From Tremella fuciformis (Eukaryota > Basidiomycota > Tremellomycetes > Tremellales > Tremellaceae), in contig CP136493.1 in the NCBI GenBank assembly GCA_032768795.1, forward strand, positions 1,116,001 to 1,180,000: DNA of 64,000 bases, given 5' to 3'. Each line of letters begins with the position of its first letter. Position 1 is the first letter of the stretch. Position numbers and translations under genes: made by a program. The notes beneath the pieces were generated by a model. The model worked only from the letters and a program-made list of their open reading frames with translations. It did not search any database and was not told the origin of the DNA. Shown piece by piece: positions 35,801 through 45,656 of the stretch.

Positions 35801-36768
35801 GCTTGGTCGACCTTGTCCTCGACAATGTGGTAGCGCAGCATGGGCTACCCACGAGCATCATTTCGGATAGAGGAAGCAAGTTCACCAGCAAGCTTTGGGG
35901 TGCAATGTGCAGCACCCTCGGCATCAAGGTCAGCCTTTCGACGGCCTTCCACCCTCAGACGGATGGGCAGACAGAGAGGACAAATCAAGCCCTCGAGCAA
36001 TACCTGAGGATCTTCTGCGACTACAAGCAGGACAACTGGGCTACCCTTCTCCAGCGGGCGGCGTTCGCGTACAACAACTCAATGCATTCGGCAATCATGA
36101 TGACGCCGTTTGAAGCAAACTTCGGCTACGCCCCAAGGTGGGCAGAATCCATCGTCGTCGAGGGAGAAGCTCGAGAGATCCCATCAGTCGTCGAGAAATT
36201 TGCCTCGCTCGAGGAGGTGCACGCCTTGTGCAAGAAGAACATCGAGCTCGCCAATGAGGCATATGCAAGAGGGTACAACGCCAAGCATCAGGAGGCCCCC
36301 GAGATGAAGGTAGGGGACCAAGTGATGCTGTCGATGGAGAACATACAAACTCGACGACCTTCGAAGAAGCTCAACTTGAAATGGTGTGGACCCTATAGAA
36401 TCATCGCAAAGGCGGGCAGCGCGTACAAGCTTGAGCTGCCCGACACGATGAAGGTCAATCCAGTCTTTTCGGTGGACCGACTCAAGGTATTCGAGCCTCC
36501 GACGCTCCCAGGACAAACATACGATCCGCCAGGGCCTGTGGAAGTCGACGAGGAAGGGGAATCATTCGAGGTGAAGAGGATCATCGACTCGAGGAAAAGG
36601 AGAGGACAATTGGAGTACAAGGTGGAGTGGCTTGGGTATGAGGGGACGGATGAGGCGACGACATGGGAACCAGCAGGGAATATTGATGGAGCCTGGGCGA
36701 GCATTGAGAAGTTCCACAAGGAGAACCCGGAGAAACCAGGGGGCCAAGCAGCAACCAGGCCTAAGTGA
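32791..36768 (+). CDS. gypsy Pol polyprotein with chromodomain
   Basis: The pol frame is -1 to gag and is open to 36768. The aspartic protease has VLLDTGATGNF near 33075. The reverse transcriptase has YRKLNEMTVPDAYPLP, FTAFRTPRGMFE and the active-site YIDDILIHA near 34240. RNase H has IIQTDASVYGWG and TTTEKEFLAIV. The integrase begins with an HHCC finger (HHEGQLAGHPG, CAVCQRC), then the DDE core: SMDFIEELP, ISDRGSKFTS and HPQTDGQTERTNQ. A C-terminal chromodomain (VKRIIDSRKRRGQLEYKVEW, then WEPAGNI) marks it as a chromovirus that targets modified chromatin. An acidic tract of low complexity lies between RNase H and integrase (35155-35330). The usual MPFGL RT motif reads VVRDGL. Confidence 0.93.
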   Translation, partial: PKSLRDAENIREVQRPHQDILSATSPPHSPPNPPVSQSPLIPNLDEEAKDEKALVATDGIASDEEACICGEVCCLGREQAVVSGSVNQVDGVKVLLDTGATGNFVDSVFVERHHIPCYPLPRPRQLLLFDGKPSSAGQVEKGVTGTVKVLGGEGREELGVTTLAGADVVLGYDWMKENGVILDAGRKKATRKRTGGKETNQENGPQNLDEVSRLSGTLETKAERRQGRRRSRRSKANSIELPFNRWEQNQGNTVELCGTVTEELSEKEAYIDVLPDYDEYELSPEEEAAVQHLVPERYHEYLEVFHPRRGVETLAPSREYDLRITLKPGADLRVAPLYSLNPDQMDALDKLLDRERKAGRIRPSNSPYGSPSFFVPKKAQGELRMVVDYRKLNEMTVPDAYPLPLISQVTDDLAKSRYYTKLDLPGAYQLLRMAPGHEKFTAFRTPRGMFESLVVRDGLRNAPSVFQHFLNEVLHEFLGKGVIIYIDDILIHAENLEELRRLTKAVLEALRKAGLFVKASKSEFEQTKVKFLGFIISHEGVEADSGYVEGVRNFPTPRNLHETRRFLGLASYYRRFVPQFSKLAGPLSHLTRKDIDFHWGDGQQWAFEEIKRRMSEAPVIAHFNPTFETIIQTDASVYGWGFIISQVNSSTGQEHPVAVESGAFSGAELNYTTTEKEFLAIVMAFKRRRHLLLQVTSTILTDHLNLTYWMEPQKLSPRVARWVDTLAGFSYKIVYRPGTKAAYPDALSRRADYIPQGKDAEPELVQALPSFDEESTVTSSLGYMLRALVEDEEGGEDEEEGEDEEGELRGLSRGELKEGQGGDEDLKDTLEELGELREEKRITKEENPRAWSLAKRLGLDEASKIKFDEDGLLRINGRLYIPDIKQARVKVMRDHHEGQLAGHPGVAKMLELVRREYCWLGLRRDVEKYVRGCAVCQRCKPVRQRPHGLLHSLEIADRPWSSISMDFIEELPASSGFNSILVVVDRLTKWAIFIPTTTRLNTAGLVDLVLDNVVAQHGLPTSIISDRGSKFTSKLWGAMCSTLGIKVSLSTAFHPQTDGQTERTNQALEQYLRIFCDYKQDNWATLLQRAAFAYNNSMHSAIMMTPFEANFGYAPRWAESIVVEGEAREIPSVVEKFASLEEVHALCKKNIELANEAYARGYNAKHQEAPEMKVGDQVMLSMENIQTRRPSKKLNLKWCGPYRIIAKAGSAYKLELPDTMKVNPVFSVDRLKVFEPPTLPGQTYDPPGPVEVDEEGESFEVKRIIDSRKRRGQLEYKVEWLGYEGTDEATTWEPAGNIDGAWASIEKFHKENPEKPGGQAATRPK

Positions 36769-36888
36769 AGTAGCTACAGAGCATAGGCTGAGAAGCAGTG
36801 AGCGGTGAGAAACATACATGCGGCAAGGTACAAGAGTCAAGACGGCAAGAAGCAAGAAGCAAGAAGTCAAAGACAAGACAAGCTACGG

Positions 36889-38482
36889 TCAAGATGTTCC
36901 CTCGAGAAACTCCCCAAGTGTCAACTCGTCGAAGTTAACACCCAAGTCACCTGCGATGTCTCGCGCCCGTGAGATAAAGTAGGTACGCATCGGTGCTTGA
37001 GTCTCTCGGCGAGCGAAGTGACTCAATTGAAATAACTCTTGCCACCGGCGGTCTGGGGCAGAGGTCGAGGTCATTGGAGCGGGTGGTGGTGGTGTTGGCG
37101 GCGGTAGCTGCATCATGGGTGGGGGTGGAGACCAGTGAGAAGTCCTTGACGGTCCGGCTTGAGGTACAGGATCGAGTCCGCCATCCCCTAGCCAACCCGT
37201 GCCAGCGTCGCCCATCGGTTCCGGAGCAGGGGGAGGGAGCGGGCTCAGTCTACTCGTCGAGGTAGGATGCCCTGAGCGGAGTCTCTTGTGTCCCAACGGT
37301 GACGAGATGGGCGAGGACGAAGAGCGAGCCCGACGTCTCTCCCTTCCCTTTCCCTTCCCTTTCTTCCCAGAAGCCTTGACCGTGCCCGCTAGGTCGATGT
37401 TGGCGAGGCCGGCGGCCAAGGTCGTCGAGGTGGAGCGACCTGCGGCGAGCCTGCCGGAACGTCGGATGCCTGGGGTGACGGGCGAGGGAGACGTGCCGCG
37501 AGCGAAGGACACCTGACGGCGCCGTGCCGATGAAGAGGGGCCAGGAGTTACCGTGCCGAACGAGCAGGCCAGGGTGCCGCACGTTAGGCACTTCACTTTC
37601 TTGCCTTCCTCGACGATGCGACACGGGAGGTCGTCGGTGACACACGCCTCACATCGCTCATCCCCTTCTAGAACCCGGATCGGCCGTGAACCCGCTTGTT
37701 GCTGAATGTCAGAGGATACCAAGTAGCTGACAATACTCACCCGGGCCCATGTCAGAGATCTGTTGTATCCCCGCTGTCCTCGGTCGGGGTAGTGGGAGCC
37801 TACTGATCAGTTTGGGCGAAGCTTGCAGACTTTACTCACCAAAGAATGAACGGTCCAATGGCTCTGACTCTGGGACCGGCAGTCCCCATCCTTTCTTCAC
37901 ATAGTATGCCTCCTCGGAGGCATTACGCGGGTCAAATCGCCGGCTAGGAGAAATCTCCTCCTCGGACAAGCTCGACGATGCCGGAGTGTCGGGCGCTAGC
38001 TCGTCCACATCAGCCTCTACATCCAACTCCTCCTCCCCCTCTTCCTGTGGGACAGCCGCGGCAGGCGCATCGCTGAGTAGCTCCGCAGCTTGTTCGTCGG
38101 GCGGTGGGATGGCTCCGACGGCGGGGAGTGGAACAGCCTCGTCGACTGTTGGGATGTCGGCAGTCGAGGCGGCTTGCGTGGGGGATGGGAAGGGGGTGCC
38201 TTCGGGTTGGGCGGTGCCGGCACGAGATGAGGATGGGTTGGACATCGAGTCGACACTGACAGTCTCAAATCGAGAATCGGTTTCTGTGCAGAGTGTTACT
38301 GACCCGTCTGAGTCAGAAGATGCCTCGTCTATAGTTGCCGTAGGGGTTGTAGAAGAAGGATAGGACAGCGCGTTGTCTAGAGAACTGCTGTCGAAGAGGA
38401 TGTAGGGAGATGGAGGGGGCGAGCTTGTGGTAAAGGTGGATGCGTCGAGTGTCCTTGGCCTCGAGAGGTGTAGCCAGGGCAT
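36889..38482 (-). CDS. Antisense gene carried by the gypsy element, function unknown
   Basis: A three-exon minus-strand gene lies between pol and the 3' LTR. Exon 1 starts at 38482 (MPWLHLSRPRTLDAS) and is acidic and Ser/Pro-rich, ending EEAYYVKKGWGLPVPESEPL. Intron 37803-37839 leads to a short exon (YPDRGQRGYNRSLTWAR), then intron 37702-37740. Exon 3 opens with a cysteine cluster (CEACVTDDLPC, then KCLTCGTLACSFG) suggesting a small zinc-binding fold. Basic, Ser/Pro-rich linkers follow. The C-terminal helix region (WQELFQLSHFARRETQ, then DIAGDLGVNFDELTLGEFL) ends at 36889. Both introns have gtgagt donors and keep the frame, which supports an expressed gene. No known retroelement function is recognised. 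Confidence 0.7.
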
Positions 38483-38828
38483 AAGGCGTGAGTTGAGGTT
38501 GATGGTGGGGATGAGAGCGCTGACGCCCTCTCCCCCCTCTGTTTATGTCGTTTTCGAGCATCCCGCGACATGGCGACGCCCTCGAGCAACACGAGGCTAC
38601 CTCGACGACGGATTGGCAGTCCTTTCTCCGTTTCCTTGACGACCGCTCGACGACTTGTCGCCAGAGTTTCGCTCCCGTTACAAGCGACGTCATTCGACTG
38701 CTATCTCGACTCATGGATCGGCAATGCGGGTGTGCTCGACGAGGACGAGGACGAGGACGAGGATGAAGGCTGGAGTGGATGGAGATAGCGCGTGTCTCGC
38801 AGGAGCTCGACTTCAAAGGTGGGCAGAG

Positions 38829-39263
38829 TGTCACGACGGCCACGCCCTCGACAACCTACGCACGTGACCGACACCTCTCACGTGGCCGACACGTGACCTA
38901 CCTCGGGCTGGAGAACCTCGACGAGGGAGTAGACGTTGGATGAACGCGCGACGACGGGAAGCAGGCGCAGAGTCATATAGGATGCCCCGGGCGCCCGTCG
39001 TAGTTCTTCAGCACTCTCTGATTGAGTCTCATGGATCACCATTGACGATCTCACTCTCTCCGTGGCACGCAGCGTGGCTGAGTCGCACTCACGCTGTATC
39101 CTCGACGACCTTGTTACCTCGACGACCTTGTAACCTCGACGAGGATCCAACCTCGACGAGGATCCTACCTCGACATCCTCGTTTCTACCCCTTTATCCTT
39201 TATTCTTGACTCTGATATTGTGCGAGAGGGCCTCTGCCAACGGGAGAGCGCAGCATCGTGACA
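38829..39263 (+). repeat. 3' LTR of the gypsy element
   Basis: 435 bp with the same sequence as the 5' LTR wherever I compared them, followed by the GGCGC duplication. Confidence 0.95.
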
Positions 39264-39268
39264 GGCGC

Positions 39269-40785
39269 CCAGCGACACCTCTCTACCGTCCAGGAAGACG
39301 CCCTGGTGGAGAAGATCAACGAGAGCCTATCCTCAGCCCTATCTGGAACCCGAAAGGCGCGCCAAGCTACATTACGTAATGCCCTCTTACGTAATTGCCC
39401 ACCTCCACCGGGGGCGGCAGCCAGGTGCCTTTCAAAACGTGTAATTCAATTGCCCCGGGCAAGCAAGGTGCGGGAATTGAACCAGTGACGTCCAGAGACT
39501 CGGGTCATTATGTCACGATGCCAATAACCTACCAAATAGCTATGGCAACGCGCAGCTAATACCACTGCACCAAAAGGGTCACGATGACCCGAGTCTCAGC
39601 TAGACTCGCGGTCTTTGGTACATATAGGGTATGGTGGCTGTCACCTCCGTGACACTATACGACCCCGCCGGCATCTACAACGTCGACGAATCCTTCTTCT
39701 CCCTCAACTATGGGCGCACAACACGCCGAATAGCCCCTCGCAACCATCCCCGCAACGCCCAGGCCATCTCGGGATCGACAGAGCACATCACCGTCGTAGG
39801 GTGTATCGGCCTCGACACAGCTCCCGTCCCACCTCTTGTTATCTACCCAGGGCAACATCTATACGATACATGGTTCACAGACGGGCTAAGAGACGTACCA
39901 CAGCGGGCCGCGACGTCTAATTCGGGGTGGATCAACAGCTACCTCATGCAGAAGTGGCTCGAAGACGTCTTTGACCCGTTCACCTGCGATCGGGTCAAGC
40001 AAGGCCGCCGGCGGCTGCTCTTCCTCGATGGCCACGAATCGCACATCAAGGTCGAGTTCCTGGAGGCCTGCTGGTCGCGCAACATCGTTGTCCTCGTCAT
40101 CCCGGCAAATGCGAGCAGCTTCCTGCAGCCTTTAGATGTGGGCTTCTTCAACCCGCTCAAGACACGGTTCTTTGGGCGGCTGGACGATCATCGCAGGGCC
40201 CTCGGCAACGATGAAGCACCAGCGAAGGGCGTGTTTTGGAGCTTCCATCAGCAGGCCTGGAAGGAGACGGCCACAGCTCGTCAGATCAGGTCTGCATGGA
40301 AGAAATCGGGACTTTGGCCTTTGGATGCGGCGGCGATGGGCCTGCAGGACGTCTCGACGCCGCCACGGGAGCTGCAGCCCGCTGGCGAGGCTATTGTCAC
40401 CCCGCGCACACCCCGGACACTCAAGCGTCATAAGCGCAGCTGTCGTCGAGGCGACATTGACGAGCACACCTACCTTATGAAGGTCGAAAAGGCGCTTGAA
40501 TCGACGATGTCTGAGCTTGCGCTCGTCCGAGCCCAAATGGATCGCGAGAATGCGGCCAAACAGCTGGAGAAAGCAGCCCGTGGCAAGCGCAAGAGGGTCA
40601 GCTACCCTCACGGCCAACTATTTGACCCCGAGCATCGAGAGCAACATTCTCAAGAGCTAGCAGAGCGGAAGGACCGAGAGGTACAGGCGCGCCGAAGGAG
40701 ATTGGAGAAGGAGAGGCAACCACGCAACCAACGGCCTCAAGAACCGCGTCAGGCATGCACACCGGGTCCCTCTACAGCTGTGTGA
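39269..40785 (+). pseudogene. Pogo transposase, C-terminal part with DDE domain
   Basis: The fragment resumes after the gypsy element as a CENP-B-type HTH start (RHLSTVQEDALVEKINESL) and degenerates at about 39330; a stop occurs at 39486-39488. From about 39631 a long open frame gives the DDE_1 endonuclease core: LYDPAGIYNVDESFF (first Asp), RLLFLDGHESH (second Asp) and SFLQPLDVGFF (third Asp), then a basic coiled C-terminus ending TPGPSTAV. The stretch 39330-39630, which should encode the rest of the DNA-binding domain, holds unrelated tRNA-like sequence. The transposase is therefore not functional as it stands. Confidence 0.85.
39435..39610 (-). repeat. tRNA-like (SINE-like) sequence in the pogo element
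   Basis: On the minus strand TTGGTGCAGTGGTATTAGC (about 39573-39555) resembles a Pol III A box and GGTTCAATTCC (about 39483-39473) matches a B box. A 14-bp inverted repeat (GAGACTCGGGTCAT) brackets 39497-39595. I could not fold a credible cloverleaf, so it is not a tRNA gene. About 70 bp are similar to 52070-52145 inside the short Helitron. Confidence 0.45.
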
Positions 40786-40858
40786 AGTCATGTAGCCGTA
40801 TCATGAATGTAGCCTATGTACTCGCCATCATCGGCATCGTCGTCGCTATCGCGATGGC

Positions 40859-40900
40859 CGTCCGAGAATTTGACCCGTCCGGAAACCACGTGGCAGCGAG
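40859..40900 (+). repeat. Pogo right terminal inverted repeat
   Basis: The exact reverse complement of 31003-31044, followed by TA. Confidence 0.95.
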
Positions 40901-41108
40901 TAAGGCAAAAGCCGGAGCGGGAGGTGACATCGCCGAGATCGACGGTCAGATGTCGTGCGGTCAAGGTTTCCCAAACATACTTGCGACTCCTGCGAGCGAT
41001 CAGGTCAGCTCACATGGCGAGTCCAGCAGTCAGCGATGGAGCTCGTATACAATTGAGAGGACGTAGCAATCATTTCTGATCACTCTTCAATCTCACCAGT
41101 CATTCAAG

Positions 41109-41752
41109 ATGCTCGTCTCCTCTCTGGTGCTGATCCTCCTTGCCCCGCTATCGCTCACCCATGCTTGGGCATCAGCGGTATCGTCTCCCCACACATGGCC
41201 GGCGACAGGTGTGGCAGTGCGAGAGCCATACGCCGAATCACCCAGGAATGCAGACCTGCTAAGACGGTGAGCCTCCCCCGGTCTGACCGCAGCTATGCTG
41301 AAGCGGGCAGGGGTCTCTTGCCCAAACGTCCCGCACGGCTGTACGACCCCTCCCGACTGCACAGTACATCTCGTCCCCGCTGCCTACAGGTCACAGAGCG
41401 ACACTGACCGGGTAGGCGCTCCCAAGGCCCGTCTCTCGTCGACTCCCATCCCGTACTCGGATCCAGGCGACAACTTTGAGCAGTCAGGCTGCTGGTCTGC
41501 CACAGGTACGTCTGCGACCTCTACCTCTTCCCTGTAGCATGCTGATGCAGAGCCAACCCCGGCTCGGCGACGTCCATCACGGCCAACGGGGACCAGGACG
41601 CCGTCAACAAGTGCACGGGCTTATCGGCCGATCGGTTCACGCTGTATTATAATGGCGGGACTAGCTATACGTGCTATACGACCGGGTACGGCATCGGGAC
41701 ACAGGAAGACTGCACCACGACCAACTTTGCCTACTACGCCTCGTCAGTATAG
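41109..41752 (+). CDS. Small secreted protein, paralogue 2
   Basis: The ATG at 41109 begins MLVSSLVLILLAPLSLTHAW, a clear signal-peptide type leader. A middle exon reads GVSCPNVPHGCTTPPDC with three cysteines and continues to DNFEQSGCWSAT. The last intron (gtacgt...gcagag) joins to NPGSATSITANGDQDAVNKC, then FTLYYNGGTSYTCYT and DCTTTNFAYYASSV, stop at 41752. It is related to the gene at 30096 over the last exon, and also at the DNA level in the middle exon, where the other gene has lost the cysteines of this segment. The first exon joins are not resolved. No known domain. The 3' end converges with the alcohol dehydrogenase gene, 151 bp away. Confidence 0.6.
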
Positions 41753-41903
41753 TCTTCACGGGCGAGCTTAGTAGTCGGGAGGTGTAGGCCACGTTGTCAT
41801 CTAGCTACTGTACTGTACTGCGACATGCAGACCGGACATTGTCTATACTGGATACTGCTACACTGACACACCACTTCGGCTTGAGATCAACACATCGCGC
41901 AGC

Positions 41904-43348
41904 TCACTGCTCAAACACCATCACGGCCTTGCCCTTCCACCCCTCCTTGTGCGGCGCCTCGACCATCTCTGCATGCCGCTCGATCCCGAACGGCGTCGTC
42001 TCGCATACGATGCCCTCCTTGGCACACAGGTCCACGGCCGCCTGCAGCTGCTCCGGCCCGCCGTGCAGGGAGCCCATGATGGTGATATCCTTGAAGATGA
42101 TATCGCGAAAATCAAAGACGAACTGCGGGGGCTGGGACACGGCCACGAACAGGCCGTGCCGCCTCACGATGTCGCACGCGTATTTCTGTGCGGGCTTGGC
42201 GTCCGCCGTGACGATCACCACTGGCAATCAGCTCACTCCCTTCCGTCCCGTCCGCGCGGTGGGGTGCGTGCTTACCGTCTGCGCCCGGCCAGCCAAAGTA
42301 TCCTTCCGGCCGGAGCTTGTTGATCTGCTCAGCGGCGTCGGCGCCACTGACCTCGGCGGCGTTGATTGTCAAGTTGGGCTTGTGCTCGACAGAGTTGACG
42401 AGATCGATCGGCTCTTTGCGCGCATCGATACCGACGCACTTGTAACCCTGCCATTCAGCTGGTGTGGCGCTTGTCAAGACTGTGCCTTACCAGGGCCTTG
42501 ACCATCTGCGTGCCGAGGTGTCCAAGAGCGCCAAGACCGCTGATCGCGATGATCTGCCGTCAGTCCCAGCAATGTGCGGGCGGGGCGGGGGGTGACATAC
42601 CCCAGTGTCGGGCTTGAGTCCTCCCTTCTCAATAGCCAGCTGGATGGCACTATAAATCGTCAGGCCCGCACACGTCAGCGGGGCCGCCTGTCAACCATCA
42701 GCCCAGCTCTGCCTTTGCTGCACGGGAAGGCGCTGCTCACCTGCTCGAACGAGAGGCTATCGGGCAAAGTCGCACACAGCCTCGAGTCGACCAGGGCGTA
42801 CTCGGCAAAGAACCCGTCGACCATGATCCCGCCATAATCGCAATTGGGGCAATACCTCCCCGTCAGCTCGCGCCTGCCACAGAGGAAGTTGATAATCACG
42901 CAAAGCTCTTGAGCTTGCAATCGGGACACGTCCCTCTCCATCAGCTTCCAGCTTCCGAAGGGTGGAAGAGACGCCGAAGGACTCACGGCACACGTTACGC
43001 TGCAGCATCGCAGCCACCCGCTGGCCCACGCTGACGACGCCCTCCCTCTGCGTGTCCGGACCGAGCTTGACGATCGTGCCGGCGGGCTCGTGGCTGCCGG
43101 TCACGCCCTCCGGGGGCAGCCCGTCGAACGAGCCGTCCATCACCATGGCGTCGGTGTGGCAGAACCCGGCTGCGCCAATCTTCAGCAGGACTTCGTATCC
43201 CTGAGGCTCGGGCACCGGCACGTCCTGCACAACGTAGTGCTCTCTGGCACATCAGCGGCGCGCAAGAAGCAACGGGGTTGGACTGGACGCACTGCCCCGT
43301 TCTGAGGACACGGGCCGCACGCATCGTCTTGGGCAAGCTGCCGACCAT
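41904..43348 (-). CDS. Zinc-containing alcohol dehydrogenase
   Basis: A medium-chain dehydrogenase that oxidises alcohols with NAD+. The start at 43348 gives MVGSLPKTMRAARVLRTGQ, then VVQDVPVPEPQGYEVLLKI. Catalytic zinc ligands appear in GFCHTDA and GSHEPAG. The structural-zinc loop has cysteines in FLCGRRELTGRYCPNCDYGG. VDGFFAEYALVD and SFEQAAPLTCAGLTIY are typical of Adh1-type enzymes, and the cofactor motif lies in IIAISGLGALGHLG. The C-terminus has ITIMGSLHGG and ends WKGKAVMVFEQ. Six or more short introns are present. A TATATATATG at 43421-43430, about 75 bp upstream, is a good TATA box and suggests strong regulated expression. Confidence 0.9.
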
Positions 43349-43737
43349 TATGTCGGCTCTCAGTATGGATGTGAGGGGAGGCGAAGACGAAGAGCCGACC
43401 CCGCGAGGGCGGCGAGACTGTATATATATGCTGGCCTGTCCTCCACCGTAGGAAGCCAACTCCACCGCACCACCTCCACTTTGGCTCTCAGCGCACGGGT
43501 GGAGTGATGTGGAGTTTCTCTCTGACGAGTCACTTGCTCATTCTTCACGCAGTGAGCGCTATGGCCTTGTTTAATGTGCACACGCCCACGAGGTCATGGT
43601 CCTGTCGAATAGGTACAACGATGTTGACACAACGACCATCAAGGGAGCTCATAGTCGAACTGAACCAAGAACGTCAAAATGTGGAGGTCACTTCCAGCCA
43701 GGCACCATCGCATCCGCATGGATAGCAAATGACCCGA
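43349..43737. promoter_or_regulatory. Upstream region of the alcohol dehydrogenase
   Basis: These 389 bp contain the TATA box at 43421-43430 (minus strand). Nothing else is recognised. Confidence 0.5.
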
Positions 43738-45656
43738 CTAGCTACTTCTCAGCAGCGCGACCATGGCCCAACCAGCCGCCCAGATGGCCACGAGAGCTGT
43801 CGAGACTCCTTCCACACTTCTTCTCAAGCGGCGCTTCCATACTTCTTCCCTGCTCCTCTCCCTCATAGAGCCGCCCTCATAGTCGCCGCCGCGCTCCGAG
43901 TCGGCCTCAGAGTCCGAGTCGAGCTCGTACTCTCTGTAGATGTTGATAGTGGGATGCGCCTGAGGCCGCGAGATGGCTGCGCGCCACTGTCGTGCCTGCA
44001 GTATCGGCTGACGCAGAGATAGCAGGGCGCGCAGCAGGTGGGAGCCGTCTGTGGACGGCAAGGGAAGGAGGTTGAAGAAGAAAAGGGAGATGGCGATGCT
44101 TGACACGTATCTACATCTCAGTCTCCTGCTTCCCTTGTTCGGACTTCGGACGCACTGCACGTAAAGCTGCACCCATCTTATCAGTGCCGGCCAGACCCGA
44201 CCGTCGAGCTTGCTGACCGGGACGCTGTGCAGCACAGCCGAGCGCTCGCCCGACCACAGAACCACGCGACCAGTGTCGAGTCGGATCCTGAGGATGCGCT
44301 CTTCATCGGCTGGACGTATGCAGATTGACGTCGCTCCATCGCACAAGCATCGAGTAGAGGGTGTCTCCAAAAGAGGATGGGGCGATCGACAGCGGGGTTC
44401 GGAGAAGTCTCGGCTGTCGAGAGCGACAAAGGCGACCGTCCCCTCTGCAGTCGAGCACGGCAGAGGGGGAGACGCTGGGTGTCAGTTGACTCAGATGGGT
44501 GGTAAACAACTCACCGATGAACTCTGCTCGAGAGACACACCACCCCTGACCTGCATCAGCGAGACGATCGCCCATCAGGTACTCGTCCCAGAGATCCGCC
44601 CTGCCACCTATGGGCATGTCGTCGACATGTGTGATTAGGTCTCCCGGGAAGAGATGGCCGTATAGGGGCGAGCCCTGCTATTAGTTTCGTGTGACTCGAG
44701 CCGAGTACACTCACAGGAGAGACAGTCTGCACCACACGGCCCGCCTCGGATCGGTCATACCAGAAAATGCGACCGAGCCCAGAGAAGCCTATGAGCCACA
44801 GGAGCAGGAAGAGCGTCAAATTGTGCCCGGCGCCAGCTGCTGCCAGGCGCGTCTTGGCCTTCCTACACGTGAGCTGGGTGCATCTGGTCACAGCTCGTAG
44901 CTCACGCCGTCATATAATCAGTAGAAGAGGGAAAGGAGACGCTGGCACTGGGCAGAAAGGCGTGCAGGCTAAAGCTGAGCTTTGACGGATGGATGTCGTC
45001 CCTGCTCGTCAGCCATGGCTCGACTGCCAACAACGGCACGCACAGAGCCGCCGAGAGGGCATGTCCCAGCTCGTGGATGAGCTGGTTGATCACAAGAGCA
45101 AGAAGGAGCGTCGGGAGGTCCGACAGCGGGGTCGTCACCCCAGGAATCTGTCGTCAGCCTGCCCTGCGATCCACCGAGAGACCGCTCAGCGCACCAATGG
45201 CTGCAGGCCGCCTGATCCCGTCGCTGGCGGTGCTGTGACAGGGGGTTCGGTGGCACGCCGCATCCCCGCGACGTGCTGCGAAGTCGCCCCTGCGTGCAAC
45301 TTCATCTCCAGCCATACAGTCCACCACACCTGCCCTGCCGCCCAGACCGCTGCGCCCAGCGCTGCCCCGCCGCCCACCGCGCCCGCCCACGCGAACGCAT
45401 CGTACAGGCGCCTGAGGCGGGTCTGCGAGGCCGCAGGGAGCGCGAGCAGGATGGACCGAGGCAGGGTGTTGAGCGCAGTGGTGGAGAGCGAGACGGTGAG
45501 GCCATGTCGCTCGAGCTTCCACCCGCCCGACGTTGCGCGGGGCTGGGACAGCCTGTGCGTCGGGAGGCGGGCGCCTTTACGGGGCGGCTGGGCGAGGTGG
45601 CGGAAGAGGAGGACGAGGAGGGAGAGGAGGGATAGGGGGAGGAGGACGTGCAGCAT
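43738..45656 (-). CDS. Site-2 protease (intramembrane metalloprotease)
   Basis: A membrane zinc protease of the S2P/M50 family, which in fungi cleaves membrane-bound transcription factors such as SREBP homologues in the Golgi. The ATG at 45656 opens with a membrane segment (MLHVLLPLSLLSLLVLLFRH). The active site is VINQLIHELGHALSAAL near 45070 (HExxH in a membrane helix). Further membrane helices follow (LTLFLLLWLIGFSGLGRIF), then a PDZ-like loop (FPGDLITHVDDMPI, LWDEYLMGD). The conserved NPxxxLDG-like element near the end reads NLLPLPSTDGSHLL, with Thr in place of Leu. A C-terminal helix ends ALVAIWAAGWAMVALLRSS. About seven exons are present. It is divergent from LTO1, with 195 bp between starts. 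Confidence 0.85.

Larger units (their letters stand above)
31238..39263 (+). mobile_element. Ty3/gypsy chromovirus, full length, 8026 bp
   Basis: Two 435-bp LTRs begin TGTCACGA and end TCGTGACA, and the insertion is flanked by the 5-bp duplication GGCGC (31233-31237 and 39264-39268). Inside are gag, pol (order protease, RT, RNase H, integrase, chromodomain) and an antisense spliced gene. Where I compared them the two LTRs agree throughout, which indicates recent insertion. Just after the 5' LTR comes GTATCAGAGAGTG, a candidate primer-binding site resembling those for initiator tRNA-Met. The purine-rich AAAGGTGGGCAGAG before the 3' LTR is a candidate polypurine tract. Confidence 0.95.
31003..40900 (+). 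mobile_element. Pogo-type DNA transposon, interrupted by a gypsy element
   Basis: The 42-bp terminal inverted repeats at 31003-31044 and 40859-40900 are perfect and begin CTCGCTGCCACGTGG. They are flanked by TA on both sides (31001-31002 and 40901-40902), the Tc1/mariner-pogo target duplication. Without the nested retroelement and one copy of its 5-bp duplication the transposon is 1867 bp, a normal size for pogo/Fot1 elements. The transposase reads left to right but is broken. It separates the two secreted paralogues. Confidence 0.92.

Noticed and set aside
39435..39610. Possible tRNA gene (A and B boxes)
   Set aside because: The T arm and acceptor stem do not pair; treated as a SINE-like remnant.
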